DNA of 64,000 nucleotides from Phaffia rhodozyma (taxonomy: Eukaryota > Basidiomycota > Tremellomycetes > Cystofilobasidiales > Mrakiaceae): positions 1,309,501-1,373,500 of the forward strand of contig JACGZH010000007.1 in the NCBI GenBank assembly GCA_014706385.1. The letters run 5' to 3'. How positions within the stretch are numbered: position 1 is the first letter of the stretch; each line of letters starts with the position of its first letter. The notes beneath the pieces are model-generated. The model did not search any database. It was not told where the DNA came from and worked only from the letters and a program-made list of their open reading frames with translations. The translations under genes and the position numbers were made by a program. This document shows positions 24,730 to 36,900 of this stretch, in pieces.

Positions 24730-25108
24730 ATGTCCGCCCCTCAGACAGTGTCAAAACCTACAGGACCTCCTTCGGATTCGGAAGCTGTTGGATCCGATGC
24801 CGACTCTGATTCCTCGTCGTCTGTCGATTCTCAGGAGGAAGAAGACCGGTTGGCCAAGGAAGAGTGGGACAGACTTGTGTCTCAAACGCAGCTACTTATA
24901 GGTTTGGCCGTGCCATTCATGGCCGCCTACTGGGGCCGAAGAGCAGGATTCAAGAGTACGTTTTTTCTTTTTTGTTGAAGATTTATCTTGGGTGTGCTTT
25001 ATTCGACAACGTACGATCACTATGAGTTGGTCAGGTGAAGGAAATACACCGCTAGCTCGAGATCACAGCGATTCCGAGAGTTTACCCTGTCCAATGAAAA
25101 GATGGTAA
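24730..25108 (+). CDS. Small single-span membrane protein, possibly Mim2-like
   Basis: Two exons, 24730-24955 and 25035-25108, total exactly 300 nt (99 aa). The first half is acidic and Ser-rich (SDADSDSSSSVDSQEEEDRL). Then comes an amphipathic segment and one predicted transmembrane helix, LLIGLAVPFMAAYWGRRAGF, followed by a short polar tail ending PCPMKRW. An acidic N-terminus, a single helix with a 'VPF...GR' ending and a basic flank resemble the fungal mitochondrial outer-membrane import factor Mim2, which helps insert alpha-helical outer-membrane proteins. That is a resemblance by eye only; tail-anchored proteins of other kinds would look similar. The splice (AAG A|GTACGT ... GTCAG|GT) keeps frame and gives a natural stop. 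Confidence 0.6.
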
Positions 25109-26108
25109 TTGAGAATAAAGGAGCTTCGTCAGGAGTTTCATACAAGATCAATCTATGAACGCCAAGAAGAGCACTCCTCGACCTGCAGAGAAATCAAGAT
25201 AGAGTCGAAGATGGACATCGTCCATCATATCCTGACGAGGAAAAGAGAAAAATCACGCGAGTATATCTCGGCTTCACGTCCTCCACGATTTTTCAATATC
25301 GCGTCATACTCTTGTCTGAAGTCTACGCATCGACCAAATGGACGATTATCGAGCCTAGCACTTACTTTCTTTGAATCTTTCGGTTTACAGTTGTTCATCG
25401 ATATATTGCTCTAGGTTTCACGAAAGCATTTTGGTTTGGGTGGACGGGCTTACTAGGAAGATGATATAGTTAAGATTGTACAAAAACAGCCTTCTGGGCT
25501 TCTTTTATTTCGTCGGCTTTGGCTGTTGTTCTACACAGCTCTTCGCCTCTTGTTCTCATGTCGGAAGGAGCAAAGATGTTGCGTTTCTCATTCCTTGAAT
25601 ACATCCATATCTAAGACGAAGCAGTAAGAAAGAGGTAGCGAGTCAAAACATCGAAAGTAGACAGAGAAGAGGGAGAGGGGTAGGAGACGTAAGGCAACAT
25701 CGAGAAAAAGCTAAAACTAGATGACGAAGAAACGCTCAAGAAATCCAGAAGAAAGGGGAGACGCAATCAATGGGAGAAAAGCGCTAAGATAAAGAACTTT
25801 TGTGTTGAAATGTGTAACATGAAACTGATCTAATACAGAGCGTTGCCAGACCTTGATCAGATAGGGGGCAGAAAGGGTGGACTACCAAGAAGGGAGGGAA
25901 CAAGTCCAGGTGGGAAGGGAATAGGTAGCTAGCTACGATATACAAAGAAGCGGAATTCGGGGATGTCTAAAGAAATCTTCCGAGATCGGACGGGCCAGCC
26001 ACAAAATAGAACTAATGAAACAAGTCGTCGACGACAACACAGGAAGAAACGAAACCAAATAAAGGTCAAAAGAAACAAATCGAGGAAGGAGTATGCGTTG
26101 AGAGGCTC
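25109..26108. other. Convergent intergenic region of 1 kb
   Basis: Lies between the stop of the small membrane-protein gene and the stop of CDC6. I found no exon pair with conserved protein features on either strand. The stretch 25620-25760 is purine-rich (GAAAG/GAGG). Both 3' UTRs are expected here. Confidence 0.45.
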
Positions 26109-28458
26109 TCAAAGCCTCTCTTCCAGAGGGCATTGAGCGGTCATCTTGCTCTCCTTCTCTGCTTTCACCATCTCTCTACCCATCCTGGCCTGCTCTCTCT
26201 CTAATATTCTCCTCGCCTCCTCCTCAACAACACCTTCGCCCTCACCTAGCCTGCCGACCAAACCTTTGACAACTTCGGCCTCCATGCATCCCAACTCAAC
26301 CTTCTTCTCAGCGCCTGACGAGCCGGCGACGGCCACCCGACGTTTCTTCGAGGGTGAAAGCGGGATGAACTGCACGAGCGAACTGTCGGCCAAGTTTGTG
26401 AGCAGGGTAAGAAAGTCCAAAGGGCTCACGGGCTTGATGGGAGAGTCTTTCGAGGAAAGCAAATGTTTGTACGTCGAGTGAAGTGATGAGGTTGTAGTGA
26501 TCTCTAGACCAGCGGACGAGGAGGGAGATGATGCGGAAGAGGTCTTCGTAGCAGGCATAGATCGGACGGAAAGTGGAGGAAGGTTGTACGAGCTTCGACG
26601 AGAGTGAACGAGAAGCGCGACGAGAATCAATCTGGACTGGAGGTTGAGCGCCTGAATCTTGGATACTGTTAGGGATGACGTTGGCTTTGCCTTCGTCGGC
26701 GTAGTAGGGAGATTCGAGAGACTATATCCTAGAGCTGAAGTGGTAGGAGAGGATGAGGGCGGAGAAAGAGTCGGGGCAAAGAGTCGACTTGCAGACAATC
26801 CAGAGGAAGACACCATCGACTTGGCCTTGTTGAGAGCTTTCAACACGTGAGGCATGCCTGCTCTTGGAGCCGACTTCGCATCGAGAGAGCTCAACATTGC
26901 GTTCACGACCTGACTTGCCGAACTGTCCGTCGTTGACTTTCCGTCCGACAGATCGCTACCGCCGATGATAGTCAACGTGCTTGTCGAGACATCTAGACCA
27001 GCCTTGAGAAGAGCTTTCCTTTTCTGCTCAACCTCGACAAACTCGATGCTGATTCGGCAGATGTCCAAGCACATTCGGAGATCTCCGTTCTCCGCCTGAA
27101 CCTTTCGAGCGGCAAGCTCGATAGCCTTATCGTCCATCAACGGCGTAATGACACTATCGTCCATCTGCTCGACGAGCGGAAGAAGTGTTCGAAGTCGGGA
27201 ACGAACGATAGCGGAAAGGTCCTGATTGCCATATGCAGTGAAGGAGAGAAGACTTGGCTGTTGGTCCATCTTGGAAAGGTATCGAGTGGCGAAGTCGAGG
27301 GAGTTGGCAATGGTGATGATTCGGAGGTTAGGAACACGGCAGGGAAGAGAAAAGATCGTCTCAAGAAGAACAAGGGTGGGTCCAGTTGGGGCTTGAGTAG
27401 AGCATTGGAGGGAGATCAATGAGTCTAGCTCATCGAGTACGAGGAGGCTAAGGAGCCCAAATAAGAACGCGTAAGGCGGATTCCAGAATTAGGACTTGTT
27501 TCTTCTCAATATGATGAATGGACAGTTACGTACAAGGTAGACTCTGAACGATCCGTCAACTCTTTGATCAACAAGTCCTTGGCGTCTCCAACCCTTGAAC
27601 CCAGTTCAATACCGAGCGCTTTCGCAGACTTCTGCCATATGTTTCCTCCTCCACCAACGCAGTTCACGAACCCGACCTGCCATCCTTTTGCCTGATCCTT
27701 CAGTCTGTTAGCAACCGAGGTAACCAAAGCAGTCTTGCCCGTTCCGGGTTGTCCGGCAATATACATTGTTCTGGGCGAGCTCTCCGATGAGGACGAAAGG
27801 AAAGATTGAACTGATCGGCGCTCGCTATCACGCCCGATCAGTGTAGAGGAGGTAGAGGTGGATGCGTGGGAGGAACATCGAAGAAGGGAACGAGCAAGAG
27901 AAAAGATAGATGGTAGGGGCGCCGCCTTGTAAGGGGTTGTTTTAGAAGGAGTTCGGGGAGGGGTTGATGAGCGAGAAGATGATGTAGAAGGCTGTTCGGA
28001 GAAAGATAATGTTGATTTGGCTGAAAAACGAAGAGCATAAGGCGAACGGTTAGATTGGGTAGATTATCGGTCAACATTCGCGCGTCAACCAGGAAAGAAG
28101 AGTTTGACTGACAAATGTTGGCTTTGACTGATGTCATCTTTCCTCTGGAGCGAGGAGTGGCGACAAGCTCGTCAACTGAATCGCACGTCTTTCTCTTCTT
28201 TGATGCGCTCAGAGGTGGGAGCTCCATTACCAGCAACTCATCATCAGAGCCTTCCTCGTCAACAGATATCATTCTTCGAAGTCCGGCCTTTTGGGCGGAT
28301 ATGCTCTTGGTTGAAGCTTTCTCGGAGCAACTAACCGGTTGTATTTTAGAGGGAGTCTGAGGTAGTTTGGATGTATTGTATGAGGTAGAGGTGGAAGCTG
28401 TACGGGCAGACGACCTGGTCACTCGAGAAGGGGTAGAGGGGATGATAATAGAGGTCAT
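26109..28458 (-). CDS. CDC6: Cdc6/Cdc18 DNA replication licensing ATPase
   Basis: AAA+ ATPase that loads MCM2-7 with ORC and Cdt1 at origins; nuclear. Three exons, 28458-28113, 28020-27534 and 27447-26109, total 2,172 nt (723 aa). The N-terminal ~200 residues are disordered and Ser/Thr-rich. They hold four full CDK sites S/T-P-x-K/R: TPSR near residue 9, TPSK, TPPR and TPSK, plus a KKRK basic patch, as expected for a CDK-regulated initiator. The AAA+ core starts LIGRDSERRSVQSFL. Walker A is GQPGTGKT and Walker B is reconstituted across intron 2 as FLLVLDELDSLI. Sensor-1 region reads LRIITIANSLDFATRYL; sensor-2/lid region is LDICRISIEFVE. A C-terminal winged-helix segment follows, with Ser-rich insertions. 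Upstream lie three MluI cell-cycle boxes. An in-frame ATG at 28800 exists but lies beyond those boxes, so I chose 28458. Confidence 0.92.
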
Positions 28459-29052
28459 AGTGAGGGAGGATAAGAAAGGAGTTTTAAGCTTCGGGGAATG
28501 AATAGAGGTGGGTTCGAGCGTAGAGGAGGAGCAAGGGTTTAGAGGAGGGGGGGTAACACTGAGGATGATAAAAGGAGAAAAAGAAAAGAAAATAAAGAGA
28601 GGAACGGAGAAGTGATAGAGGAGGGTGGAAGGTAGGAAGAAGGTGAAGCGGAAAGAGTAGCAAAGAAACTTACAAGAAAGCAAGCAAAGGGGAGGGTAGA
28701 ATGATGCTGACGCGTCTTGTTCTGACGCGTATGTTGGAAGGTAGTTCAACATGACGCGTCTGTCATCAGGCTGAGCGCAGTCTCCATCCAAGGCCGACAT
28801 GGATCCCGTCCCAGGCTGAGGATCATATATTGAGGGTCAGCTCCTGGGACTTCAAATCGTGGGCTCTGACTCTGCTCCGGCGGTCTCCAGTGCGGACGTT
28901 CTTTTTTTCGCCGTAAAGTCCTTTGGCCATCACCATTACCACTCCCTCCATCTTTTGATCAGAACATACGACGACAGTGCTCTCTTCGGTTCACACATCC
29001 TACTCCTCTTGAGCATTGCCCTTGGAATATTAGATCGTTTTGAGCGTTCGTC
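28459..29052. promoter_or_regulatory. Divergent CDC6/MRP51 promoter with three MCB elements
   Basis: Three copies of TGACGCGT in the same orientation at 28708-28715, 28723-28730 and 28752-28759. The ACGCGT core is the MluI cell-cycle box bound by MBF (Mbp1/Swi6) in fungi to drive G1/S transcription. They sit about 250-300 nt upstream of the chosen CDC6 ATG. A GTAAGT donor-like site on the minus strand near 28675 raises the option of a 5' UTR intron in CDC6. Confidence 0.75.
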
Positions 29053-30560
29053 ATGGCCGATCACGTTGCTTCTTCCGCCTTGTAAATCTCTTGATTCTCT
29101 CCAACTTGTCACCTTTTTTTTCTTCCTTCTATTCATTGACGTTTGCATTCTACTTTACTCGATCCCGTTCCTTCAGCACAAAGATCTTTCGTCGCTCCAA
29201 GTTTGCCTCGTACCAATCATCGATAGGACAGGTGTACACTTCTCCCCGAGCCTCCCTCGTTCGAGGCGATTGGGGTATCAAGCATACCGTTTCTTCCAAA
29301 TCTCGAAGCAACAATAACTCCCGTGCAAGGATCCGTTTCTTGACTATTCCTGAGGTTGATTCTGAGCTTGGGTTGCCTGTCTGGAAGATTGCGGACAAAA
29401 GTGCTCGATTTGTTAGACAGTGGGGAGGTGAAGGAATGCCGGCCAGGATTGTCTCTGGAGAAAAGTCAACCTCGTGGGTGACTTACGGAGGGAGTGTAAA
29501 AGAACCGTGGAAGGAGCAAGGAAACAGGATCGGAGCCGCTCAGGAGTTTGCAACTCTACAAGAAACATCAGCATATGGGCCAAACGAAAACTTTACCAAA
29601 GACGATGGTGATAAGATCTTCCGTGCGCCCGACGTCGAGCTCATGACTCAGGATCAGTTCCAGACGTATCTACAGGACGTCAAGAGACTTCAGCCAGCCT
29701 ACCGAACCCACCTCCACAAGACAATGCTTGCTAACTTTGAGCGATCTCAGGAAGCCTCGTCGGCCCCGTCAAAGATCAAGAAGACCGATCGGGAATACCA
29801 TCTACAGGAGCTTGCTCTGTCCAAGAACATCAACCCGGTGGCACAGTCGACCGAGTTCCTCAACCAGCACTACAGAGAGCAGCGTTCTCGAGCCTCTAGC
29901 CGAGACATCGCCTCATTCAGACATCCTACCGCAGGTTTACAGTACTCTCTACCCACTAAGAGTGCTATGGCCACAATCAAGCCGGTGACTGGATACCACT
30001 TTGCTGGTGGTAAGACCGGTACGAATTACGTTGCCGTTGGTGGTCTGATTACCAATACTACGTCGGATAGCCAAGGAGCTGGAGCAATGAGCTCTGTCGA
30101 CCTCGGCATGAGTGCCAATGGAGAATGGATTGAGGGTGAGCGTGACAACACTCGAGGGCGACACCGTGTTCGAATTGCCAGCGCTCAGATTGTAGAGCCT
30201 CCTCGAGTGGTGGATAATCCGTTGAGCCCGCCTCCTGCTCTCGAAAACTCGTCCGTCAACAATGGACCTAGATTCAAATTCAATGCCCCCAACCCGCTCT
30301 TTGTCGATGTCAAGTCTGCCAACCCGCCGGTCGGGAATTACCACGGAAACATCATCTCGTCGAGGCGAAGTTCTCTTCAGGCGGCAGAAAATGAGGATAT
30401 CGTCTTGGGAAGCAGAAGCTGGGTTGGTTTGCCTAGACAGGTGAAGACACCGAGAGGATCGAAGGACAGTCTGAGCAGGCGGGCATCTAGCCCGACAGTC
30501 AGCCTACAAAAGAACAGGCCAGCGAACAGGGCGTTTATGTCGCGATTAGGAAAGGAGTAA
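29053..30560 (+). CDS. MRP51: Mitochondrial small ribosomal subunit protein mS51 (Mrp51 family)
   Basis: Exons 29053-29081 and 29177-30560, total 1,413 nt (470 aa). Exon 1 codes only MADHVASSA plus part of the next codon. Splicing gives MADHVASSAFTKIFRRSKFA, then SYQSSIGQVYTSPRASLVRG and DWGIKHTV, the Mrp51 signature of a short basic N-terminus and a ...SPxxSLxRGDWGxK block. In yeast Mrp51 is a mitoribosomal small-subunit protein linked to translation of COX1/COX2/COX3 messages. The start is chosen because the longer open frame upstream relies on non-ATG codons and breaks family alignment. The C-terminal half is Ser/Arg-rich and poorly conserved. Divergent from CDC6. Confidence 0.85.
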
Positions 30561-31043
30561 TTGAATCAAAATGAGGTCTTTTTCTAGTGTGCTGATTCCT
30601 TTTCTTGGGAGAGTTTCATATCGTTCTTGGGACTACGAGGAAAGAAGCACTGAAAAATCAAGGAAAAGAACGATAGCAGTGAACCAAATATCTCGTGTCG
30701 CTTGGTACTATCAGTAAAAGGAGTTGAAAGAGTCGACCTATCTGTTTCATCGACGATCTGCCTGCTTAGGTTGCAGATGCAACGAACAAAATTATCACGA
30801 CGTAATCCTCGGACTTTTTAGTATAATCTACTCCTGATTGACCAAAATCAAGTGACAGTAAGATGGCCAAAGGGGAGTTGATCAAGAGATCCCTTTGATA
30901 CATGGTTTTTTGAACAAAACTTCATTTGTCTGTTTTTTCTTTTTCGGCTTTCGTTTTGACCTTTATGGTAAAATCTCGCGTGTTTCAATATCAGGCATCT
31001 GAACAAGTGACTTGTATTTTATATGAGCAAACAAGAAGATTCA
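30561..31043. other. Convergent intergenic region MRP51/DBP9
   Basis: 483 nt between facing stops. AT-rich in the middle with T runs near 30930-30960. Nothing coding seen. Confidence 0.5.
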
Positions 31044-33708
31044 TTACGACTTGAAAGTCTTAAGAGGATCCTTTTTCTTTCGAGCACCTGCGCTCGCTCC
31101 ACTCCCTGGTCCTGCCATACCTCTACCTCTACTTCCACCTCGGCCACCCCTTCCACCTCGTCCACCTCGACCACCTCGGCCTCTGGATCCAACCTTGCTA
31201 AATGGCACGTTCAAGTCCATTCCAGTAGACGTAGTCGATCCACCAGCTTCGACGGCGGCACTAGTAGGATCTCCATTGCCAGATGAGGGGCCAGCGATTG
31301 CGGTTATACGGGGCATGAGGTAAGATGGAACATGTTTCATGTGAGACTGGACTCTGGTCGGATGAAGTGGGGCATCATGTCGGAGGTAGGATAGATCGTT
31401 CGGGTTCATAGCAAAGTGGGCCTGTTCAGAAAAGGAAGAGAGAAGGATTGCGAGATGCAAAAGATCAGAACAAGGCCAAAAACAATGACGGACAGAGTGA
31501 CACAATTTGAAGGATGGATAGGTCAAAGCTTACCTTGAGTTTCTCAGAATTCAAGAGCTCTCTTCTAACTTCCTCCCTTCTGGCCTCCTTGACTGCCTTC
31601 CTAGTCACACTCCTTAAAGCATCCTCCATTCTGTACCTGAAACCTTCGACCTCACCCTTCCTTCCTCCCCAGTCCCACTCCTTTATCCCTCCTTTACCAA
31701 GAGCAGCCTCAGCCTTGATGCGCTCAAACACCTTCTCATCCCTCTTGGCTCCTTCCAGGCTCAAAATCTTGTCTTTTCCCCATTCATCAGCGGGAACGAC
31801 GAAAGAGATTGCCAAACCAGATTGGTGGGCTCGAGCAGTTCGACCGACTCGATGAGTATAAGATCGCGTTGTCGTCGGTAGATCGAAGTTCAAGACGCAA
31901 GAAACCGAGATGAAGTCGATACCTCGGGACACGCCGAACTCCTTGTCGGCTCGCTTGGACTTCCCTGAAGAAGATTTAGAACGCTTGGAAGGTTGGGACG
32001 GCGCGGCGCTTGGAGAGAGAGCTCGTTTTGTAGAAGTGGAGGGACCAGCAGCATCAGCCTCAGTGATTGCCTTCCCATCCTCATCATTCCCCCGAGAAGT
32101 GGAGATGACTGTAAATTGTAGATAGAAGAGTTTTATGTATGATGAGTAAACGCGACAAGTGACAGATGAACTGATGGGAAGGGCGTACACTGCGGAGTTA
32201 CGTCCTCCTCTTCCCCCTCCCCCTCCTCCTCTTCCTCTTCCTCTTCTTCGTCCTCTTCATCCTCTGATTGATCATCCGCTCCGAGTTCTCCTTCATCGGT
32301 AGCGATGATGTAATCGTAGACACCCTTATTGAACTCCTGCACAATATGGAACCTGTCAATTCAACAGCGGTATCACAAAATTTTAGTTCCTCATCTCGAG
32401 ATTCAACCCACTCAAATTACACGACAATCGCTTACCTGGAGTTTAAAGGCAACTCAGAATTCAATACACAAGCCTTGACACCAAACTGCTCCAAGAAGAG
32501 CTTGAGTCGGTAACACCGGTCGACCTCGTTCACGAATAAGATGCATTTCCCTTTGATGAGCTTAAGCTTGAGGAGCACATAAGCCAACAAGAATTTGTCG
32601 GTCTCGGACGTCTTGACATAGTACTGCGTCAGCGACGATGAGGCCGCAGTCGGATCCTCCTCTAATCGAAGGATAGCCTGTTGAAGAAAGTGAGTATGCT
32701 TAGCGCATTGTCATCTACAACAGTAAACTGGGAGAGGCAACGAACAGGGTTTCGAAGGACCATTCCTTTCAAGAGTTCGACATCTTTTGTCAAAGTTGCA
32801 CTCATCAAGAAAGACTGGTACACCTTGGGCACATATCCTCCAGAGAAGATCTGCTTTACATCATCAGAGTGACCATAGGACAGGATGAGATCGGCTTCGT
32901 CGATTGTCAACGTCTCCAAAGAAGATAGAGAAAGCGCCTGGAAAGAGGAAGGAAGAACGCGGCTGATGAGCTATTGGGATATAACTAAAACAATGAGCGT
33001 GCTGTGTGTAAACGTACTTTGGACTGAAGCAAGATAAGAGCTCGGGAGGGGGTGGATACAATGATATCAGGTCGGTCGGAAAGTAAGATTCTGTTGCCCG
33101 TCAGAAAAAATAACCAGCATAACACAACATAGGTCAGCCTGGGCTGAATGCTCAAGATAAGCATGACGATTCCAGACGCACCGTTGAAGCTGGGTACTGG
33201 CTCCGCCCACTACGTTCGCAACCAAGACCTCCTTTTCACAGTAAGAGATCAAACCTTTAAGATGGTTGGTGACCTGCTCGGCCAACTCTTTGGTTGGAAC
33301 CAGAATTAAAGCTCGAGTCTGCTGTCGAGCCGGGTCAGAGAGCTCCAAAGCCTTTTGACGTTCAAGTAATGCAATCAACAGAATTAGCTTTCATAGTTGG
33401 CTGACAAGCTGAAACAATAGCATGTCTCTTTGCGTTCTCTCCCTAGAATATATCAGATCAATATTTGATGTACCCACAGCTTTAGTGGCAAGAATCTTCT
33501 GAACTGTAGGAATACAGTACGCTCCGGTCTTTCCACTACCAGTTCGAGCCTTAGCCAAGATATCCTTACCCTCGATGGCCAAAGGAATCGCTTTGGCCTG
33601 AACAAGAGTCGGATGAAGGAACTTGAAGTCTGCCAGAGATCGAAGGATTCTAGGATCCAATAGATGAGAGAAGTCGGCGAACGAGTTGGTAGAAAGGAGT
33701 TCCGACAT
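31044..33708 (-). CDS. DBP9: DEAD-box ATP-dependent RNA helicase Dbp9 (DDX56 family)
   Basis: Nucleolar helicase needed for 60S ribosomal subunit assembly. ATG 33708-33706 ([16 protein letters not shown]). Motifs in order: Q-motif region [20 protein letters not shown]; motif [12 protein letters not shown]; motif Ia [17 protein letters not shown]; motif Ib region [10 protein letters not shown]; motif II DEAD in [20 protein letters not shown]; motif [18 protein letters not shown]-terminal lobe with [18 protein letters not shown], and motif [21 protein letters not shown] followed by a non-exchangeable linker is typical of Dbp9. The region 32200-32330 codes an acidic run ([20 protein letters not shown]) inside the second lobe. 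The C-terminus is an RG/RGG-rich tail ending [12 protein letters not shown]. Several short introns. Stop at 31046-31044. Strong call. Confidence 0.93.
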
Positions 33709-33932
33709 GGTCAAGACTAGTTCAAAAGTAGTCCCTGTTAGGTGGGATGAACCAGAAAGTTAGCAGCAAGGATTTTTTGGGAGATTTCGTCGGGGATGAC
33801 CTTAATCAGAAGCAGTACAGTATTCAAATATAATATACAAGAATTCGAGTTATCTCCTCTACCGTCACGTGACATAACAGCTCGATTAGTTTGGATTGCT
33901 CAAGAATAATTAAACCCAGCGCATATATATCA
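33709..33932 (-). promoter_or_regulatory. DBP9 upstream region
   Basis: Short 224-nt gap between DBP9 and the next minus-strand gene, AT-rich with TATAATATA-like sequence near 33828-33838. It must contain the upstream gene's 3' UTR and the DBP9 promoter. Confidence 0.4.
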
Positions 33933-36900
33933 TCAACTTCCTTCGATCCAAGGGTTCCCGTTACTCGCTTTGAACGCTGCTACCTTGACAAAATCAAAAT
34001 CATCATCTCCTTCTGTCCACCATTGAGACTGCTCCGAACTAGGAGGAGGTACTGCAGAAGTAGAGATGTATAGCAAACTGAGTCAACGTACGCTTCATGG
34101 ATCCAACCACCACAAAAAAGAATAGATTCGGAATATGAAGCTTACAGCGTGGAACGGGTTCCTCGAGGGTGCTACGAACAGACCGTATCGACCGAGACGA
34201 TCGAGACACGGATGTTCCTGTAGGATATGTCCCAAGCAACATCTTGATCTGATGAGTTATATCTAATCTTTTGGCCTGATCAATAATCTGGACATCTGCC
34301 TCGAATAGAGAGAAGACGGGCCGGTGGTCGGACGTCTTGAGAGGCGCTCGGAAGTAACGACTTTGTCTGAGCTGTTAAGTATGAAAAATATCGTGAAGAT
34401 TGTTAGGTTACATCTCAAAAACATCGAAACGAGATTTATATCTTACCCTCGAACCTCTATATAGAATACGGTCAGTCCACTATAATTCGAACAAATGAGT
34501 ACGCAGTTATCAGCTCTCAAGTAAATTCCAACAAGAAAACATTAGCTAAAATGAACTGACAGCAGGAATCCGAGCCTTCTCAGATGTGTCGTAGGTGTCC
34601 GTCCCGTTGTCATATCTACAACCAGATAGAATCAGTCGAGGCCTGTGCGATTAAGAGAGACGCAACCCTGTCAAGTATCACGTACTTGTAAGTAGGTCTG
34701 AAAGTGATATCTCCCTCTTGGTAGTCAGGAAATATGTCTGACTTCGACATATGTCGGTTTAGCTTTCATGATGAGAAAAGAATAAAGAATATCAGCACTG
34801 AATATGACTACAGCCGAGTACTTAAAACCGGTGACTTACTTGATCCGCTTCTAGGAGCGGTTCTAGATTGTCGTTTATAGCTAAATCCCTGACATCTTCG
34901 TTACTCATATCAATTCGATAGTTGAAGCTACCGTAACGACGATGGGTCTGGTAAGCCTGAGAACTACGTTGTGAAGCTCATCTCGAAAGAAGTAGACGTA
35001 CTCTCCAGCCCAGATGATGTTCCTGTTCATCGTAAATGAAGCTCCGTTAGACAGGAAAATCTAATCGGTGGCATATGTCACAGATAGCGACAAAGAAACG
35101 TGACTCACTCATGACTAGATATTGTCTTTCCCTTGAGAAATCGAAGTCCAGAATGAATAGTCCAGAAGTCGGCGTTCCTCTCAGCCACATTTGAGTGGCC
35201 AGCTGCAAAATGCTGATGGACCCAAGGATGACGAGTAAAACAAGCGAAACCGTATCAGTAGTGACTCGGACGTACCCAGCGAGGACACTTGAATGATGAT
35301 ATTCTCACAGCTGTCACAAAGCAGAACGACGAATCAAAGATATCCATTCGGATAGCTACCCCTCCTTTGTTTCCAGACATACCCCGAAGTCCGGTCTATG
35401 CATTTCGGTCACGATCAAACAGCAACAAAAAATCACTTTAGTACGCGATAAACTGAACGAAATATTGAAAGAATGAATGGAGACACAAACCTTCTTGGTA
35501 GCCCCTTCAACTCGCCTAACTGACCCCGCCAGACTTGATTTGATAAAGATAAGTAGAGCCGTTCCGACTAGCTAGAAGACACGTGGACGACACCAATCAG
35601 TACAACACGCAAGTAAGATGATTTGACGAGCTCTAAGATGAACAAGAACGGACACACCTGCTCGCTTCTAATGAGGATATAATCATCTTTCTTGTTTGGT
35701 CTGTTGGCCAAAGTCGAGATGATGTTTCTCTCCCAAACGAGTCTAAAAACACGTTAAGATTATTAAGAATTTAGTTAGACATGCACCCAAATCAACTGGT
35801 TCGCCTGAATGGCTATTCCCGTACCTCTTCTCAGGATCAGTTTGGACTATCTGTTGAGCAGTCAAGGGTACAATCTCTTGGAATGCTATAGAGAGCACAT
35901 CGGGTCTACCAATTGAATGTATAGAATAGAATCAGCAGCACGTGCAGCACAGGGCTTTTGTACACGACTAGAGAACTCACTCAGAGACACCTTCAAATCG
36001 CGGATATACGGTGAAAAAAGGACACGCAACAGTCAAAGGTCTAGACTCGATTGATTTTTAGTCAGAAAGATCGATGTGACTGACTGGAGGCAGGGAACAA
36101 CCACGGTATCAAGGATTCTCTTGGGCTCTTCCCATTCAAATTCCACGTTCCAGTGAAGATATCGATTTGTTTGCTTGATGAAAACTCTGGTTGTCTGTTG
36201 ATATGGTGTATACACCGAAACCAGCAATGAACGAGGCCTATGGGTCAGTATCTCTCAAGAGCCTATTCTAACTAGCACGTGGCAGACGTATATATATATA
36301 AGGCTGACCTTTGATTTAATCGATCCTTGAGTAATTGATTTGCAGGATTGAATATCTCGATAGGATGTTGATCTGCCAACATACCCTGTCGCGGAGGAGA
36401 AACCCCAAGAGGAGAAGAAGGTTTAACTCATGACTGAGCTGTGTGTAGCTTGTGGAATCAGAGCATAGTTGACTAACCAAGAGCATATCGATTGCAATCT
36501 GTTTCGTCTTGTCCGTAAATGTATTAACATAGGCTCTGTATTGATCAGGAATGGACATGAGTCAGTTGACGCACATAGCAATCCGAGCCAAACATTGGCG
36601 TTGAGATGTAAAGACAAACCTCCCGACGCTCTTCGATGCATCACTCAGCATACCCCCCAGTGTTCTCTTTCCTGTCCTTGTGAATGACGTGTTGATGGCG
36701 CCAGTTCCAGCATAGACCCTGTTTGAGCAGTCAGGAGGATATAGGAAGTAGAGTATCAAGAACAAAGAAGCGATAATTGAGTATATTGATTTAGCAACAT
36801 TTCAATTGAGCCTGAGAGTAGAAGGTGATATCACTTTGACAGAACATCTCCGTTATTGGCCCAGATATCTGAATGGCTTGTCCATAGAAGAGGGATGTTA

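Noticed and set aside
28459..28800. Upstream in-frame ATG at 28800 extending CDC6 by about 114 residues
   Set aside because: The extension is Phe/Leu/Ser-rich without Cdc6 features and would place the MCB elements inside the coding region; 28458 is preferred.
28847..29052. Longer plus-strand open frames 5' of MRP51 (28859-29317 and the extension of 29040-30560)
   Set aside because: They rely on non-ATG starts or a different frame; the two-exon MRP51 model restores the family N-terminus.
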